Positions 39,154 to 54,100 of a stretch of DNA of 64,000 bases are shown one piece after another. The notes below the pieces were generated by a model. That model ran no database searches, had not been told where the DNA came from, and worked only from the letters and a program-made list of their open reading frames with translations. The stretch's first letter is position 1; the number at the start of each line of letters is the position of its first letter. This stretch comes from Breviolum minutum Mf 1.05b.01 (taxonomy: Eukaryota > Sar > Dinophyceae > Suessiales > Symbiodiniaceae), in the NCBI GenBank assembly GCA_000507305.1, contig DF239050.1:272361-336360 (forward strand), written 5' to 3'. The position numbers and the translations under genes were made by a program.

Positions 39154-42100
39154 ATGATGTTGCTGCGAATTCGATAGAATTCTTATTCAACTAATTCAGC
39201 TACGGTACAACATCCATGCTGATATATACAGCTTTTGGCGAAATGATTTCAGTAGTACCAACTGACACCCACAATTCACATGGCAAAGGATGGACAGGAC
39301 ATGACCGCAGAAATTGATGATGATTGCTGTCACTCAGGAACAGGCTGAGAAGTTCACAAAAACACCTACAGTACGTGTTACACACAAGACAGGTCTGAAA
39401 TGGTTTGAAACGAAGACTTCAGCACCCGTGGAAGAGTGCCACAATCATCCACGATGGATTTGTTTGTTCTGAGCCCGCCTTGGAAATTCTCAGGTGCTTG
39501 TTTCTGCAGCCACATTGAGATGTTCACACCTGGCAAACACTGCTCCTTTTCTAACAATTGCCAGAAATATCGAAAAGGGATCCGTTGATTCAGTGCTCCT
39601 GCCTAAAATAGCTATGTCAATGTCTTTCAAAACAGCATTATGCGCAAATAACAACAGGACGAGTGGACTCTTGCCAGTTCCGGTCGGTCCAGGACACAAC
39701 ACATGCTTGTCATGGGTGATCAAGATCCTTGACTTCAATATGGCAAACAAAGGCACAACGTTCATTCAATCAACTCGAGATCAATATATCAGATTTTGCT
39801 TACCCAGTCTTATACGTACGTATACTTGCACTCCTAGCGAAATGAGTTGATCAATTCGTCAAGAGTGTGAGCCGAGTCTCTGGAAGGCATACACCAATCG
39901 AACTGAGTCAACTGAAGGCACCACCTGGCATAGAGGGATTGTGAAAATTGATGGAAATAGTCGACTATAATTAGCCTATGATGGAAATTTCATATCGGGA
40001 AAAGGCTCAAAGCAAGAAAGGTTCACAATTTCTTCATATCGAGCTGATCGAGGAATTTCAAAGGTGGGTATGGTCTCCATCCTGAGCTGCACGTGCTGCA
40101 TGCATCATCAAACATCATCAAACATCTCTTCATGGTATATGAGTGATGTAAGTCGCGAGCCATGGAATCCACGCAGCTTTGTCAACATCGTAGAAATAGT
40201 CGTAGATGAAGGCACCGGCTTCAAGACCTTCGAACCTCAGGAATTTCCATGGTCAGGGACCTAGCTTCAGGTACAAAAATATCGCGCGATATCAATGCGT
40301 GCCTGATTCCATCTTGAACTGGTGGAAGTTCAACATTCATACCCTGGCACAAACAGCATCTTTCAAGCTTCCCCCAAAAAAAGTCAAGTGGTTTACACAT
40401 TTTTTGGACTACCAGTATATCCACATTGCCCTGCCTGCACTGCTTCCTCGAGGTCTCGATGTGCATCCTGTAAGGTTTCTCTTCCCCCACATGTCACACA
40501 TAGCATGACAAGCGAACAAAAGACGCTAGGCATGGCAAACAAGCGCACCTTTAAAGATTCACCTCTTCAATTGAATGCCATTTAAATTACGTATAACTAA
40601 TTATTGCAATATCATCGTGATAATTCGGTGGTTTGGATTGAACATGCAAATTGCAATGTATTGCAATTATTGCTTCCCGTACCATGCTCATTCAAAAAAT
40701 ATCACTTCACCAGCTGCTACCTGGTAGCTAAACATGCAAATGATACAAGCGCACCACTGGGCACGTTTCATACACGGCTGTACGCGGGGCAACATTCGTC
40801 GTGCTCCAACTTACAACTCAGGCCTGTGAAGTGATCGCCCACACAAGCTTTGAAAAAGCTGATCTGGTGCTTCCTTCACAGCTACCTCCCAATGACCACA
40901 CCTCAAACATCGTTCTTCTTTCAATATGGCTTAGTGCTGCTGAGCTCGCTCACAAGTGATGTATGGACCGTGTGGAAGCATGTTTTCACTCAAAAGTCTT
41001 CGGAGGCACTGCTTCCAGTGGTCTGTCAACCATGTCAATACTGAACTTCCGGCCATTGCGAAGAAAAAGAGCTGAGCCACGTGTGGCAAGAAATTCGCCA
41101 CCTGACGACCACCCGAGGTTTTCTACATACAAAATGATGCAAGTGCTTCTTGAAGCGATATGAGCACAGTTTTAGGATGTCTCAGGCGCTTTGATATGGC
41201 CAGCCTCCTCTTTGAATGCTGCTGCAGGTCTCAATTCTGTCGGTCTGAAGGGAGCAAAATAGCAGTCCAGCCTTGCTGTTCAGAGATTACGAGAGCAAAA
41301 AAACAAACTCATAGTTTCACAAGATGCCCGCAGATGCCTGAGTGTTTGAGTATTAACAGTGTGCTAACGTGTGCAACCAAACACGTAACATGTGAATACT
41401 GTGCAACCCCTCAAGTCATCCGAAAGGTCATAGGAAGCTACACTCAGGTCAAGTCATCCGAAAGAGAGACTGTACCAAGTTGGTGTCTTGTGTCTGCACA
41501 ACCTGCCATCCAATTTCGATCTGTGGAAATTGATGTCGGTAACGGTGACTTCAAAACGAAATCATATCTTGCTGTATCTTTTGTCAGATCAATTATGCAC
41601 TGATCTCGGTTGACTACCAATGATTATCCGGATCATCTGTTTCAAACACCCACTGACGATCCATCCATCAAAAACACATCTAACATCATCTAACACACAC
41701 ATCGCCTCCTTACAGCACTTCCGGACGTAGCTCACGGTGTTCGGCAACAACTCCTGGGCTCCAGGATCGCGCCATCGGCACAAAACACGCTTCAAGCTGC
41801 GTAGACATCGCGAGACTTTCTGTTGTAAGATGTTGCAGGTGTAACAGAAATAAATCATAAGTTCATAACAATATCTTTTGGATTCTCATGGATTTATTTT
41901 GAAATCATCTTATTTTGTTGGATCTCTTTCCATTGCCGCTGCCTCACAATATCGTCTTAAGCGTGTGCCGATGTCTGGCCTTGCACACTCGATTGCAGCA
42001 GGTTTCAAGGTGATTCCGAGACATTCCTGGATATCTAAAATACGGCAAATGTATTAAAACATCATCTCAGTGATGTTAGGACAAGAAAGCGAACCGGCAT

Positions 42101-45100
42101 AAACGGCAGGATAATTTTTGATATTTCCTTCTCGTCCCATGAAGCAAGGCTATGTCAGCAATCATGGCAATCTTAGCTACCCACTGAAAACTGAAAGTCT
42201 CAGGTAAAGCAGATAGCCAGGAGTCAAAGAGAGGTTGAAAGCCTCACGATGCTGCACAGGAACACATGAAAATGAATAATGACAACTGCATCAAATATCA
42301 AGGTTTCAATTTTCAATATCTAAAACACATCATCACATCCTACCCTCTCAACCTACAAACACAAACAAAAGATGTTGAAGTTTTGACTCGAGCAAAAGTG
42401 TCGAGGCATATTTTTTTGTTGAGGTCGCGGCCAAGGCTTTCAGGCTCCATGTAAATCATACCTCGTTGCAACTGTTCTTCCAATCATCGCATCACACAGT
42501 GCTTGCTGCCAAGAAACCACAGCGCGACACGGTTGCAGGTGATGCCACTTCCAAGTCCTCACAACACGTTAGCATAGGTCCATAGGTGCCACTTTTGCAT
42601 GCTTGTTTCATCCATCAAATCCCACATAATCAATGTCAGCTTGTGATGTCTGATGTTGAATGCACTTGGTAGAGAGTTATAAGTGTTCTGTGTGACCTCA
42701 CAGCATCGTTGGAACGGTTTCCACCATCTCCGAGTTACAAGATTGCTGCATACTTTGCACGCCAGATCAAGGGATTTGGGTAGTGAATAATTCAAAATGG
42801 GTAAAGTATACAGCCTTTTGTATTAATATCCTTTTGTCTGTATAATTCTTCCATCTCAGCGGACCATCAATTCAAATGCGGGCACACCTCTACTTCAAAC
42901 ATCATTCGCATCTGGGCGGTCAAGGCCTTATCCGTTCAACTGTGCCGGCTGCCGAGATGACGAAAAAAGAATGCATTCGATCACGAAAACTGCATGTCTA
43001 TTACATGCAAACGTATATCAAACACAGTAATCATCTCAGATTTCTACTACTTGAAATACAATCATGGAATGTGACTTTGATTGAATAAGGACTATGGAAC
43101 CTGGGAATCAAACAATGATCTCACCACTCACGAGGCACAGCTTCTTGTTGTCGTCAAGGACAGTGTTCATGCTCCTCAGCCAATACAGGGCTCATTGTAT
43201 ATTAAAATATCATGAATCTAGAAATCTAGCATCAACAACTCTGGCTCTGCAGTTTAGTTGTACCATCACGTCATATATCTTGATCAAATCTCTACGTACT
43301 GTAGACTGCATGAAAGGATATGAAAAGCACGAAACACCTACCATCTGCAAAAGACTTTTACTTCAGAGGCACTCGATCCATAGAGCATCCACCGGCCCAT
43401 CAAACATGACCTCAGATGGTCAAATCAAAAGCAGTCAAAAGCAGTTGCTCTCGTCGAAAATGTCAAAATATCTCGCTGTGAATGGAATTCTGAGCTTTGC
43501 TCCCAATGATGATCAGGTTGTGCAGCATCCCTTGTAGCATTTCTGATTTCCTGACACCATTTCAACCATTTCCATCTGAAAGAAAATCAGGACAAACATT
43601 TGCCATCTGCCACCCATGTGAATCAGAAAACTAGAAAACTCCTCTGCAGCAACGCCATCTGACCATTCTCGAGTGATCTCATCAAACGATCCATACAACC
43701 TCCAAACGGAGTCAAACCATAAAAGCACGACATAAGACACTCTGAAACGTGGCGAAAAAATTCTGAACTTCAAAAATTCGGTGTCTCGGTGTCTCGGTGT
43801 CAGGCTGATTCTGCGTGATGGACTTCGGGTTTAAGCAATGCACGTGGACCTGGAGCACTGGAGCGGAAGGTTAACGGTTAACTGCGTTAGGAGGTTTTTT
43901 TTCTGCATGGGACAAACCATTGCAATTGCCAAAGCCTTCTGATATGGAGAGGAAGTTTTGGAAGCATCCAAGAGTGATGTGCAAGCCCGCTGTAGCCTTA
44001 GTAATAGAAGAATGCCATGCAGAATACGCTGTGACCTTTGATTTCCTTACTTCGCAATTCTCTTTTTTGAGGATCCAACGATCTGTAGCAGCAGGTCTTA
44101 CCACCACCAGTTGGCCCGACCAGCATCATACCATGACCTAAAACTCCAGAGTTTGACCGCAGCTGTCTAAGCATCGCCAATGGTGAAACACAGCAAGCAT
44201 CGTCTGGGTATTGGACGCACTTGGATCATGTCCTCAGCTTGAAGATTGATCAAATCGAAAATAGCACAGAGACATAGTAAGAAGTTTCGTTCAAACATTT
44301 CAAACAAAAAGATGTGATGCAACCATGAAACGAAAAGTTCAAATTGCTTCTTCACAAAGTAGGGCACTGGTTGCAAATTTTGGGCCAAACCTCAAGGATT
44401 CAAATCTGCAAAAAAAATCAGATAAGTGCAAACGAAGAAAATCTCCGACTTGTGGAAAGCTGTGTGGCTTGCTCTCCGTGTGGCATGCCTCTTCCAGCCT
44501 GATGCCAAACAGCCGGCAAACAACAAGGCAAGAAGTCCCAATGTGATTGTCAACACTGAACACTATTTCATGCTAGTTTTCTCTTGAAAACAACCTAGTG
44601 GATTTGCTATGGCTGTCATAGGGTTTTGAGGCACTTTGCTGCCTACGCCACCAAAACTAAAGCAAAATCATCCATAAATCCATGATGATTCAACAACATT
44701 CTATACAGGCAAAGTGTAGAGCTACTTTTTGACAACCTGTCAGGTCCATAGGTCAAATGAATAAGATAAAACAAAGCAAAAATCATCGCTGGGCTGGTCA
44801 GCAAAACAGCAGTATGACATGGAGAGAAGAAATCACAAAAGCCAAGGTTTTGACCGACCATAATCCATCTGCGGTCGTTCAACCTGCTCAAAAATCAACC
44901 AACAATGTGAATCGCTCTAGAAAGGCAAGGATGTACAGCGTAGAAAGGAAGTCCGGCCCCTGGGAAAAGGTCGGAGATGATGTTCTCAAACAGTGGCAGA
45001 TCATCTTTGAGAAACTTTGGCACCTTGACCGTCAGACCATCTTTTCAAGATCAAGCGTGCACGAGAGCAAGAAGACATAAGAAAATGCTCAGGTCTAAGA

Positions 45101-48100
45101 GGGCTGCGTTGACATCTCGCAAAGCCCGAAGCAAAATTTGGGACCTGATGAACTATGCAACCAAAGCTGGCCCTTGATGCAACTCACACACGTCTTGCAA
45201 AAGCATCTCTCCCTCATTTTCCTGAGCCAAAGCATCATTATTTTGGGTAAGTTTTATCATCCAAACTGTTGAAACTTATCTTATCTTGTCGTAATTTCGG
45301 TCATTTCTTCCCCATTTTTTTCACCTTTTTCAGCACTGACATTCTGAGGTCCAAACTCGCTTTGCTCCGGGTACTGCCGTTTATTCAGCCCTGCGGCTTC
45401 GATAACTGTCTTCACTGCACGCATACCGTAGTCCTTGGCAAAACCGATTTCCAGGACTTGGAAGACCCGAGAAGGCAGAAGAATAGTGGAAATATGGTGA
45501 AAATAATTCTTCATAGATAAGATGGCGACATAGTGATTTCTGAAAAGTACGACAATCATTATCAGGAAGTTATCTAAAATCTCATAGAATCTGCGTGATG
45601 TTTTTGCTGACATGGCCCAGGCATCTCAGGCATGGACATAGTGGGACTGAGCAGAGAGTTGCTCACTGCAGAGTTGGAACGTTGTGACCTTTGAAAATCA
45701 AACGAACTACAGAAAAAACACAGTGAAAACAACGTGAAAACTTACCAAACCTCACGCTCAACACGTTTTAGAGTGTCAAGAGTCCACTCTCAGTCGTCTA
45801 CAGTTTTAAACGCCGTGTATGTGCTTGGGAAGACTGCGATTCTTTTCGGTATTTTGTTTCTACAATTTCTAGCTCCTTGTTATCTTAATCCAAAAAGCTC
45901 AGCACAGGACCATTTTCTTCGCAAGGTGACGACCCTTTTCGAAGCCGAAGGCATAGAAACTGATCTCTCCAATCAAGCCTTGATCAAGTTGATCAAGTTG
46001 ATCAAGTCAAACGAAGGTCAAAGGCACAACATACGTCGATAATGAAACATCTCTGAGACTGTTGCCATAGTCTGGCACCATCATTGCCTTAAAAACAAGC
46101 ATCGATTTGATTGTTTCTTGATACAAGATGGTAGAGTGACCTTATGCATTATATCATGGCATAGGCATGCGGCGGCATTACATATCTCGGGTCACATATG
46201 CACTATGCAGTAAATAAGTAACAATGAAAGCACTGAAAAGATCTGAAAATCACAGTGAGAAAAAAATCTGAAACATCCGAAACATTGTGGTAAAACGGTA
46301 CCGTTGTACTTTACTCCGAGATTCCATGGGTCGAAACAGCGCGGCCAAGTTGTCGGGCAACTCAGATCTGCCAGCCTTGAATCGGACGAGTCTGGGAATG
46401 GCATCTCAATGGGCTTGAGATTTTTGAGTTCGAGGCATATCCAGGATTCATTGTGATGAACACGTTGAACCTTGCTTTCCCACGCTCCCAATGTAGGGGA
46501 AAGATGAATATCTTTCTCGCTTTTGATACACAGCATCAGTACAGTATATATCTGTTTGATTCTGCTTGATTCTTTGATTCTGCTTGCTGTATATGTCTGC
46601 AACAAATCAGACGGGATGCGTTGGCTTCATGACAATCAACGTCGAGTCAAACCTCAGTGTGGTCGACGTTCAGTTAATGGTTTATTAAGTTCTTGGTCTA
46701 TATACGATGATGATCTATGATGTACTGATGTACTGAAAAAAGTGCTGCTTTCATGAAACATCAGCCTATTTGTCCAAACTTGCTGAGAAATCATGTTGTG
46801 GGTTCAGTGAATATTGCAGCATATTATATGTCTTAGTTGCGCACTCCAACTCGGTTGTATCGTTGTAGGATTCCAATGACTGCTTGGCAGTGAACAGTTG
46901 CAGCCTCAAGTCACAGCAAACAGAAATCCATAGAAAATTATGCGTGACATGTTAACATGTTTTAGCCGAAAAGTTTTATGATACATGGATCAAGCTGGAT
47001 ATCATTGGATATCAATTTACAGCAATGTGACACTCAGATGCTTACAGCTGTTGTGCAATCACACTGAGCACTTCTATGTAGATACGGTTGAACCTCGGTG
47101 GAGGGAATGATGAAGCCAAGTGGCATGATTGTACAAAGGCTATGTCGCTGGTATAAAGGCACAAGAGAAAGTTGAACAAGCAAAAGCTGAGGTATTTGAT
47201 GAGACATGCAAAGAACAGGGCTCATCGAAGCAGCACCAAGCACCACTAGATGCCAAGCCTGCCAATGGCATCTAGACATGCTAAGTGGTGCAGGTGTGAG
47301 CTCCAAATATCCGATTCCAAGGGCTACTTTCCTCACTGTAAAAGTTCGTTGATGGAGGTTACAGATTAGAAAGAACGGCTTAACCATACTTCACCAATAG
47401 AAACGGACTAACACAAGTCTACTACATTGTATTACAAGTACACTGCCTTTGAAGAACTTGCCGACCATCAGATAGTCCTAACACAGCTTTGCTCCAAAAC
47501 ACAGCCACACAGGATCTTGATCCGAAAATGTAGGAGTATCCGACGTGAATCCAAAATGCTGCAAGCAAATTCGGGAAACTGTCCATCTCTGGTGAGCAAT
47601 TGAAGACAACACACCTTAGATGTGCAAATCCGAACTTCAAGAAAACTTCTGAACTCCAATAATTGCACAATATTGCAGCAAAGTTCCATACTGCAAATCT
47701 GGGTCTTTGAGAGCTTTCAGCTATTTTCACACTAAAACAATTTGGCCATGACACTGCTTGGCCAAAGCTTTGGCCAAGTCTTTCGTGGTTTCTGTCTTGC
47801 CTGTACCTGCATATTGTTCAACGAGCAAATGAGTATAGCCAGTATAGCTATCATCTCTGCAGTACTTCTTTGAGTATGAAATTGAAAGCAATTGGAAGTC
47901 ATTCAGAGTGATATTTGATGATGTGGGCTAAAACCAATTCCAATCATGAAATCCTCTTCAATCAAGCAAAGATCACCCCTGTGTTCCAAAAGTGGCGATC
48001 ATCGTTGACGGCAATTCGAAAAGACTCGGAGACCCAACAGTTTGGACCGATCGAAAACCATCCCGCCTGCTGGTCCTGCAGGAGCACCTCCAAGATTCAA

Positions 48101-51100
48101 GCTTTGTGCTCCCATCAGAGTCATGTAGCACCTGTCCAACAAGTCAGTGTGTGTGTGTGTATCTTCTGGTGCCATGCTGCACTGAGCATTTTGCGTGTAG
48201 TAACTTTGAGAGTCCATAAGTTGTCCGTAAAAAATGGACACAGAATGTGGCATGTGGTGACCAAATGCAAATTGCTCCAAGGCACATATCTGTGAGTGGC
48301 GTGATGACCAAGCGGAAGGAATTTCCAAGGTATTCGTAACCTGACCATTTGGAATCTGCTGCAATCTGATGGATTTGTCATCAGGAAGTACACAAAATAA
48401 TTCCTTACTGAGTGTTGACTGAAGAACTCAGGCGTCCACCATAAGGAAATGGAGTTTGGACCATGCGGACCCATAAATTTTCTGCGGACCTGTCATCGAC
48501 CTGCGAATGTTCAAGCACTGCAAAATGTTCAATTGCCTGGATCATAATATGGTCATGCACATAACATTCGGATACAGCTGCCAAATCGAAATACCGAAAG
48601 ACTCCCCACCCAGATTTCGATTTCACAGCCTCCCAGTAGTAGCGCAGTTGAGAGATCCATTCGAAGGAGAAGACATCCGTCTGCGGAAGCACAAGTCGGG
48701 CATCATGTGTCGTTTTGGTCAGGGCAGTCAGGGTATGAGTCAAGATATCTCAAGTACTCCAGCGTGCCTGAAAGCGATTTGAATTTAAAACGACAACTCT
48801 TCCACTTCCAAACAGGTTTGAAGATCCATGGTCACAAACCATGATGTGGCACAAATCTACTTGTTGACGCCACCAATTTATGGATTGGTTATCCAAAACA
48901 ATGTGTAAAAGAGAGATAGAGAGCCATTTTTTATACATCGCGGCCAGTTGGCGCGGTATTGCAGCCATCAATATGTACTCATGTGCTCTGTCCTCAGAAA
49001 CATCTTACAGTCAAGGTCAGTAGTCTGGGTATCTCGCGATATTGTCCTTGGCCATCTTTTCCACAGTGTCCTGAAATAAAGACACGTTGCACAAGTGTCT
49101 CAAGCACATGCAGCACAGCTGGAGTATCCCTAAGTACTTCAAAGCCCCATGGCCTTTGCATGCACATCAATGACAATCAGTGCTCCAATGCTCATTCGCC
49201 TGTGCAAAGTTCAAGCTTGACCGGCTGAACCGCTTCCAAGCAAGACACTTCTGCAAGTCTCAAGTGTTGTCAAGGATCTCACTGCAACTTGGAGATGTCA
49301 CCGCGCACAAGGCGGACAAGTCCCATCAGCCTCAGTTTGTGATTCTATCTGATTGCTGTCCCTTATCTAAAGTAAAGAAACAGGAATGAAATACTAATCT
49401 GATACTTTCTTATTTGATCTACACTGGTTACAGGATGTTAAAAGGGTATAACTTGACCTTCTTCATGATGATGCATGGACGTGACTGCCACAATGTGGCC
49501 ATAAGATCATGGCTGGTCAGATAGCTTCGTAAAGTAGTCAGAAAGGGCCTCAAATCGAATCAAAATTAGCCATGCCACTGCAACAACTTTGCACTTCTGG
49601 CTGTGCTTTGGCTTGGCCCCAGGCTGCAGCCTCGATGGCTTCTTCCACCTCTGCCGTCCAATGCACCTGTCCAATTTTCCCAGACTTGGGTGCACGTGAA
49701 TCACGTAGAGTCTATAGAATAACTAATAAAATCTAATAGATCACTATCGTGTATAGTTGCTATATATAGCTCTTTATCATCCAATATCTCACGATCCTCA
49801 CGGCAGACTCTTCGTGCCTGACTGGAGTTGAGGCATACCTGGCCTGGTTGTAAGAGAACCTCGACAAATGGTGAAGACATTTCAAGGTTTGACAAAAACA
49901 TCTACATGTTCATGGAGCAGTTTTTGAAATTCCAAGATCTAGGCCCAGTCCGTTCTTGGCGTCTCGACGTAGCTCTCAACACCAATTTTGATGACCTACA
50001 GTCCCACAGCAAAAACTGCCAAGCTAAATGTCCAAAAGGAGATCAAGCTTCATAATTATCTATAATTATTTCCTGAGGTACAGTACCTGGTAGTAGTACA
50101 TAACATCAGTCATAACTCATAACCATGAATTCATGCACATCCAAAATCATGTAGAATCTCCAGTCTCCAACCAGATGGAGACTGATAGTATCGCCATTTT
50201 GCCGCTGATGCGGAGCCTCTCGAATGGCAGCCAGCATCTGATTTTCCACTTCTGTCATCCAGGTTTCCACCTGAGGCGGCCAAACATCAATGAAACTGAT
50301 TTTGCCAACGGATTGATCTTTTCCACAAAATCCACTCCACTCAAAAAGGTTTGTTGCTTTGTGTTGATCACCAAGTTCTCCGCATTCTTTCCTGTGGTGT
50401 GGACTGGACTGACCTGCGACGCAATTTGCAGTGAGAATGATAGTTCTGGCATAATTCAAGCTTGGTATTGTAGCTTCAGTGCTTGTATGTTCTTTCCAAA
50501 GCACAACACATATGGAATCACATATAGAAACTCCAACATGCTTACGGAGGCTCAAATTTGGTCTGCATCCTGAGCCCTCTGGAAATTTGAATCCCACAAA
50601 ACTGATTGATTCAGAAGTTTTATAAATCTTAATGATCTTCAGTCTCTGTAATTTCGGGATATTTCTCTTCCTCGCAAGATTTTGAGGAGCGGGCAAAGTC
50701 GATGATCTCTCCTTCTTTTGAAACCATCTGCGTTGCTGACCTTGGCTCTTTCAAGAATTGACTGCTTTCATCTGTTTGCCATATCTAAATACCCGTGAAA
50801 CAAAAAACCTTGTATTTCTCTCATCTTTCGTTTTTTCCCATTGCCTGACATCCTTGTCTCATCGAATTGCGACACCAAAAGACAGCTTTTTTGAGGACAA
50901 AACAACTCGGAGGTGAAGGTCAATTTCTTCATGGCCTCGAAGACCTCACCGAAAAATTTCCACATATATGCACACGTGTGGTCACACATAGTGACACACG
51001 ACTCCTGTATGAATAGTTCCAGCATAACAGAATTTGGCGGAAAATGATCAGCCTTTGAAAGGAACGGTTGCACTCTGAGGGGATCCTGCGAGAGATCAAC

Positions 51101-54100
51101 ATGGCATCTCATCGCTCAACGTCCATCCAAAAGATTCCTAAAATGTTGGATGTCACCTGATTACATGTTGAAAACAGTGACGCAAGAATTTAAACTTTCA
51201 CGAATTCATCATTCATGATTTTTGAGGTCACATTGGAGCTATATCATCTGTCATCACGACATGCTTCAAAAAACAACGATGTACTATCAGTTTGTTGTCC
51301 TTGGTCTGTGAAAGAATCTCCAGAAGCTCATCCTGCACAACTCCGAAAAAAGTTGATTTTTAAGAGACAGGATCAGAAAAGGATACGACAATGCGCAAGA
51401 TTTGAAGAACGAAATATGAACCAAATAAGTCCTAGAAATTTTGCAAATACTTGATTAGAAAATATCATGCAATATCCTATATTGTCAGATGGTATCACCA
51501 TGTATCACCTAATGCTTGCACAAGAGTAAGCTCAAGGCATTGGAGAGGAAATAGAAGCGAGCAAATGCTCCACGCTTGGTTTCCAGGTAGTCGTCCAAAC
51601 CTGTTTCAATGACGTGGAATGGGTGTTGGAATTGGATTTTGATGCGTTTTGGATGAGTCTTTCGTCCTACGTTCACAATGTGACCCCGAAAAAGAATCCC
51701 TCGCAGCGCCTTTTTGGACCATGTCCAAATCAGCATTGGCATTGTTCCAAGTCTCAAGCAATCCCTCCTTATACATGGATCATGGATCATGGATGGTCAT
51801 GGGTCATCTCATCTTGGCTCTAATTTGACGTTTCAATATGTTTCGATAGAGTTGCCGCAATGCAAATTCTCAAGAGCCCGGCCATTGAGCAAGCTTGCAA
51901 AGCAGCACCATTCTGATGAAGCCGAGCCATGGTCTAGCGGACTGAAACGGTCATTGCCAGTCCAGAAAAACATAGACTTCAGTGTAGCATAGATGAAGCC
52001 AAGGCAATGCTGTCAATGAAAACGTATCAAAAAGCCTATACTACCAGAGTTCATCACAGTGGCCTGGCGCCACTTGCTGTCGACCAAACGGAACTTCTTG
52101 CCTCACAGAGAGCCAATTTGAAGCAGGTCACACAAAGTTCAAAGCTCTGAACTCCAAACACAACGTCGCATCTCAGGCCTTCAGTTGGAAGCTGCTTCAT
52201 GATGTCGGGAGAGTCGAAAATCGGCTGCAAATACATCCATGCCTTAGATGGGAGCACCACAACCTTAACGTAAAATTGCAGTATGTACAATGATGCAATC
52301 AATCAATCACATGTATATATATAGAGAGAGAGAGAACCACTGTCAGTATCACTTTGGATGTACGTGTCAGTATCATGTAATTATTGTCATTATCATGATT
52401 GTCATTATCATTATCAGCGCTAGCATTCTCAGTATGATTATCTTTATTGTTGTTATGTTTATCATCATTACATTAATGCATGTGCTATTATTGATACTAC
52501 TATGATATCGTATATCATCACTACTGTCATGATAATTGCAAATCGCCAGGTTTCTTATTATCATTCTCATTGTTATTGTTCTTCTTCTTACATGCCACTT
52601 ACTCACAGTAGTAGTGTACCGTAGTATATATTATTATGTAAATCTGCGGTCACGTCCGTGCACTTCATGTGAACTTCCCGACATGCCACAGTGTCTGTTC
52701 ATGAATCAGGTGTTTGTCAACAGACCAAAGGTTCCTCGGATATCCCTAAATGCAAACCAATCCAAACAAAATATTTGCAAAATTAATGCAAACTAAGCAC
52801 TCTTTGCACTTTGAGCCAACCATCCAAACACTCTGAGACGTACAGGAGCTTTTCTGCCCATTCCTGAAAGGTGCACAGTACATCACTGCAGGACATGACA
52901 AGGACGTGACAAGGTGCAGTTTTCTCTCAGGCCATGACGTCAATTTCTTCCTTGAAAGGCTTGTTGAACGGTGAGAACTGCATGGCCTGAATCCCCAAGA
53001 TTTCTTCATTGGCACCGTTCGAATCTTTTCGTTGTGACATGGTGACATGATGACATGGTCGCATGGTGGAATCCTTCAGATCGAGGCTTTTTTAGGACAC
53101 GCTGGCAAACCCCTGCTCGTCAAGATATTTGCGAAGGCGCTGTTCACCCAAAGTGCGAAGCTCTGGTTTCATCTGCACGATTCGTCTCTTGACTTCCCGT
53201 ACTTCCAGCGGTTCAAACGTCAACAATTTTGCATAAAGGTCTTTGTCCTCGCGAATTGCATCTGCAGCTAATTGCAGTTTCTTTTCGTATTTCTCATCTG
53301 GGCTTACTGAATTGGCTGTGCTTGGACTGGTTGCCATGCTTGCAGCTATTTCAGGTGCTGCTTTGGCATTTCGATCTCTCGCCTTTGGTTTTGGCTTTGG
53401 ACTGGCTTTCTTGGACTGTGTCATCTTTGGACTTTTGGTCTCAGACTTTTCAACTTGTTTTTTCCTCGTCTTGGTTTTGGTTGATGTCCTTGCCTGTGGC
53501 GTTGGAGCTTCACGTATTGATTGCAACCAAGCAGTACCTCCATCCATGTAATCAACAATGTCATGCAGTTTTCGAATCATGAATTCCCTGCTGCTGCTTG
53601 GCTTCAATCCAAAGAATTGCATCCAATTGCTCAACTCCTCGTCACTCAGCGACTCTGGCTGAAGCTGTGAAGCAGAAGAAGGGTCACGCTGAGATGGTAA
53701 GTTTGGAAGATCAACAGAGCTCAAATTCTTCATGTCAGCCATACCTGACAACATTTGGGAACATGTTGGAACAAGTTGGAATTGAATTTGCTCCATCCAA
53801 AAACTTGAGTCTAAATAGTAAGAATGAAGTGGAACGAAAAATCATGTGCGGTCAAATATTCTCATGCAAGTGTGCGAGAGGATACAGATATGACAATTAG
53901 AGGATATATCTCATATCAATTCATAGCATATCCATATCATTTTATTCATCTTTTGGCTTCAAAGAGCTCTTTGGACCTGCCTGAAGGTACCTCTTGGGGC
54001 TGACATCTTGACTCTTTGGCAGCGACCAAGTCCTGGAAACTCGAAGCCTTCCAGGACTGCAAATCGAGATCCAACGAATCCAACTCCTCAGCAACGAACT

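Noticed and set aside
45980..46006. TTGATCAAG triple repeat as a protein-binding operator
   Set aside because: It lies in an intron, far from a gene start, and short tandem units are common here; no supporting context.
53229..53582. Plus-strand hydrophobic ORFs resembling membrane proteins
   Set aside because: Antisense of the lysine-rich linker and SLX4 domain in exon C; lysine and glutamate codons read backwards give leucine, phenylalanine and serine.
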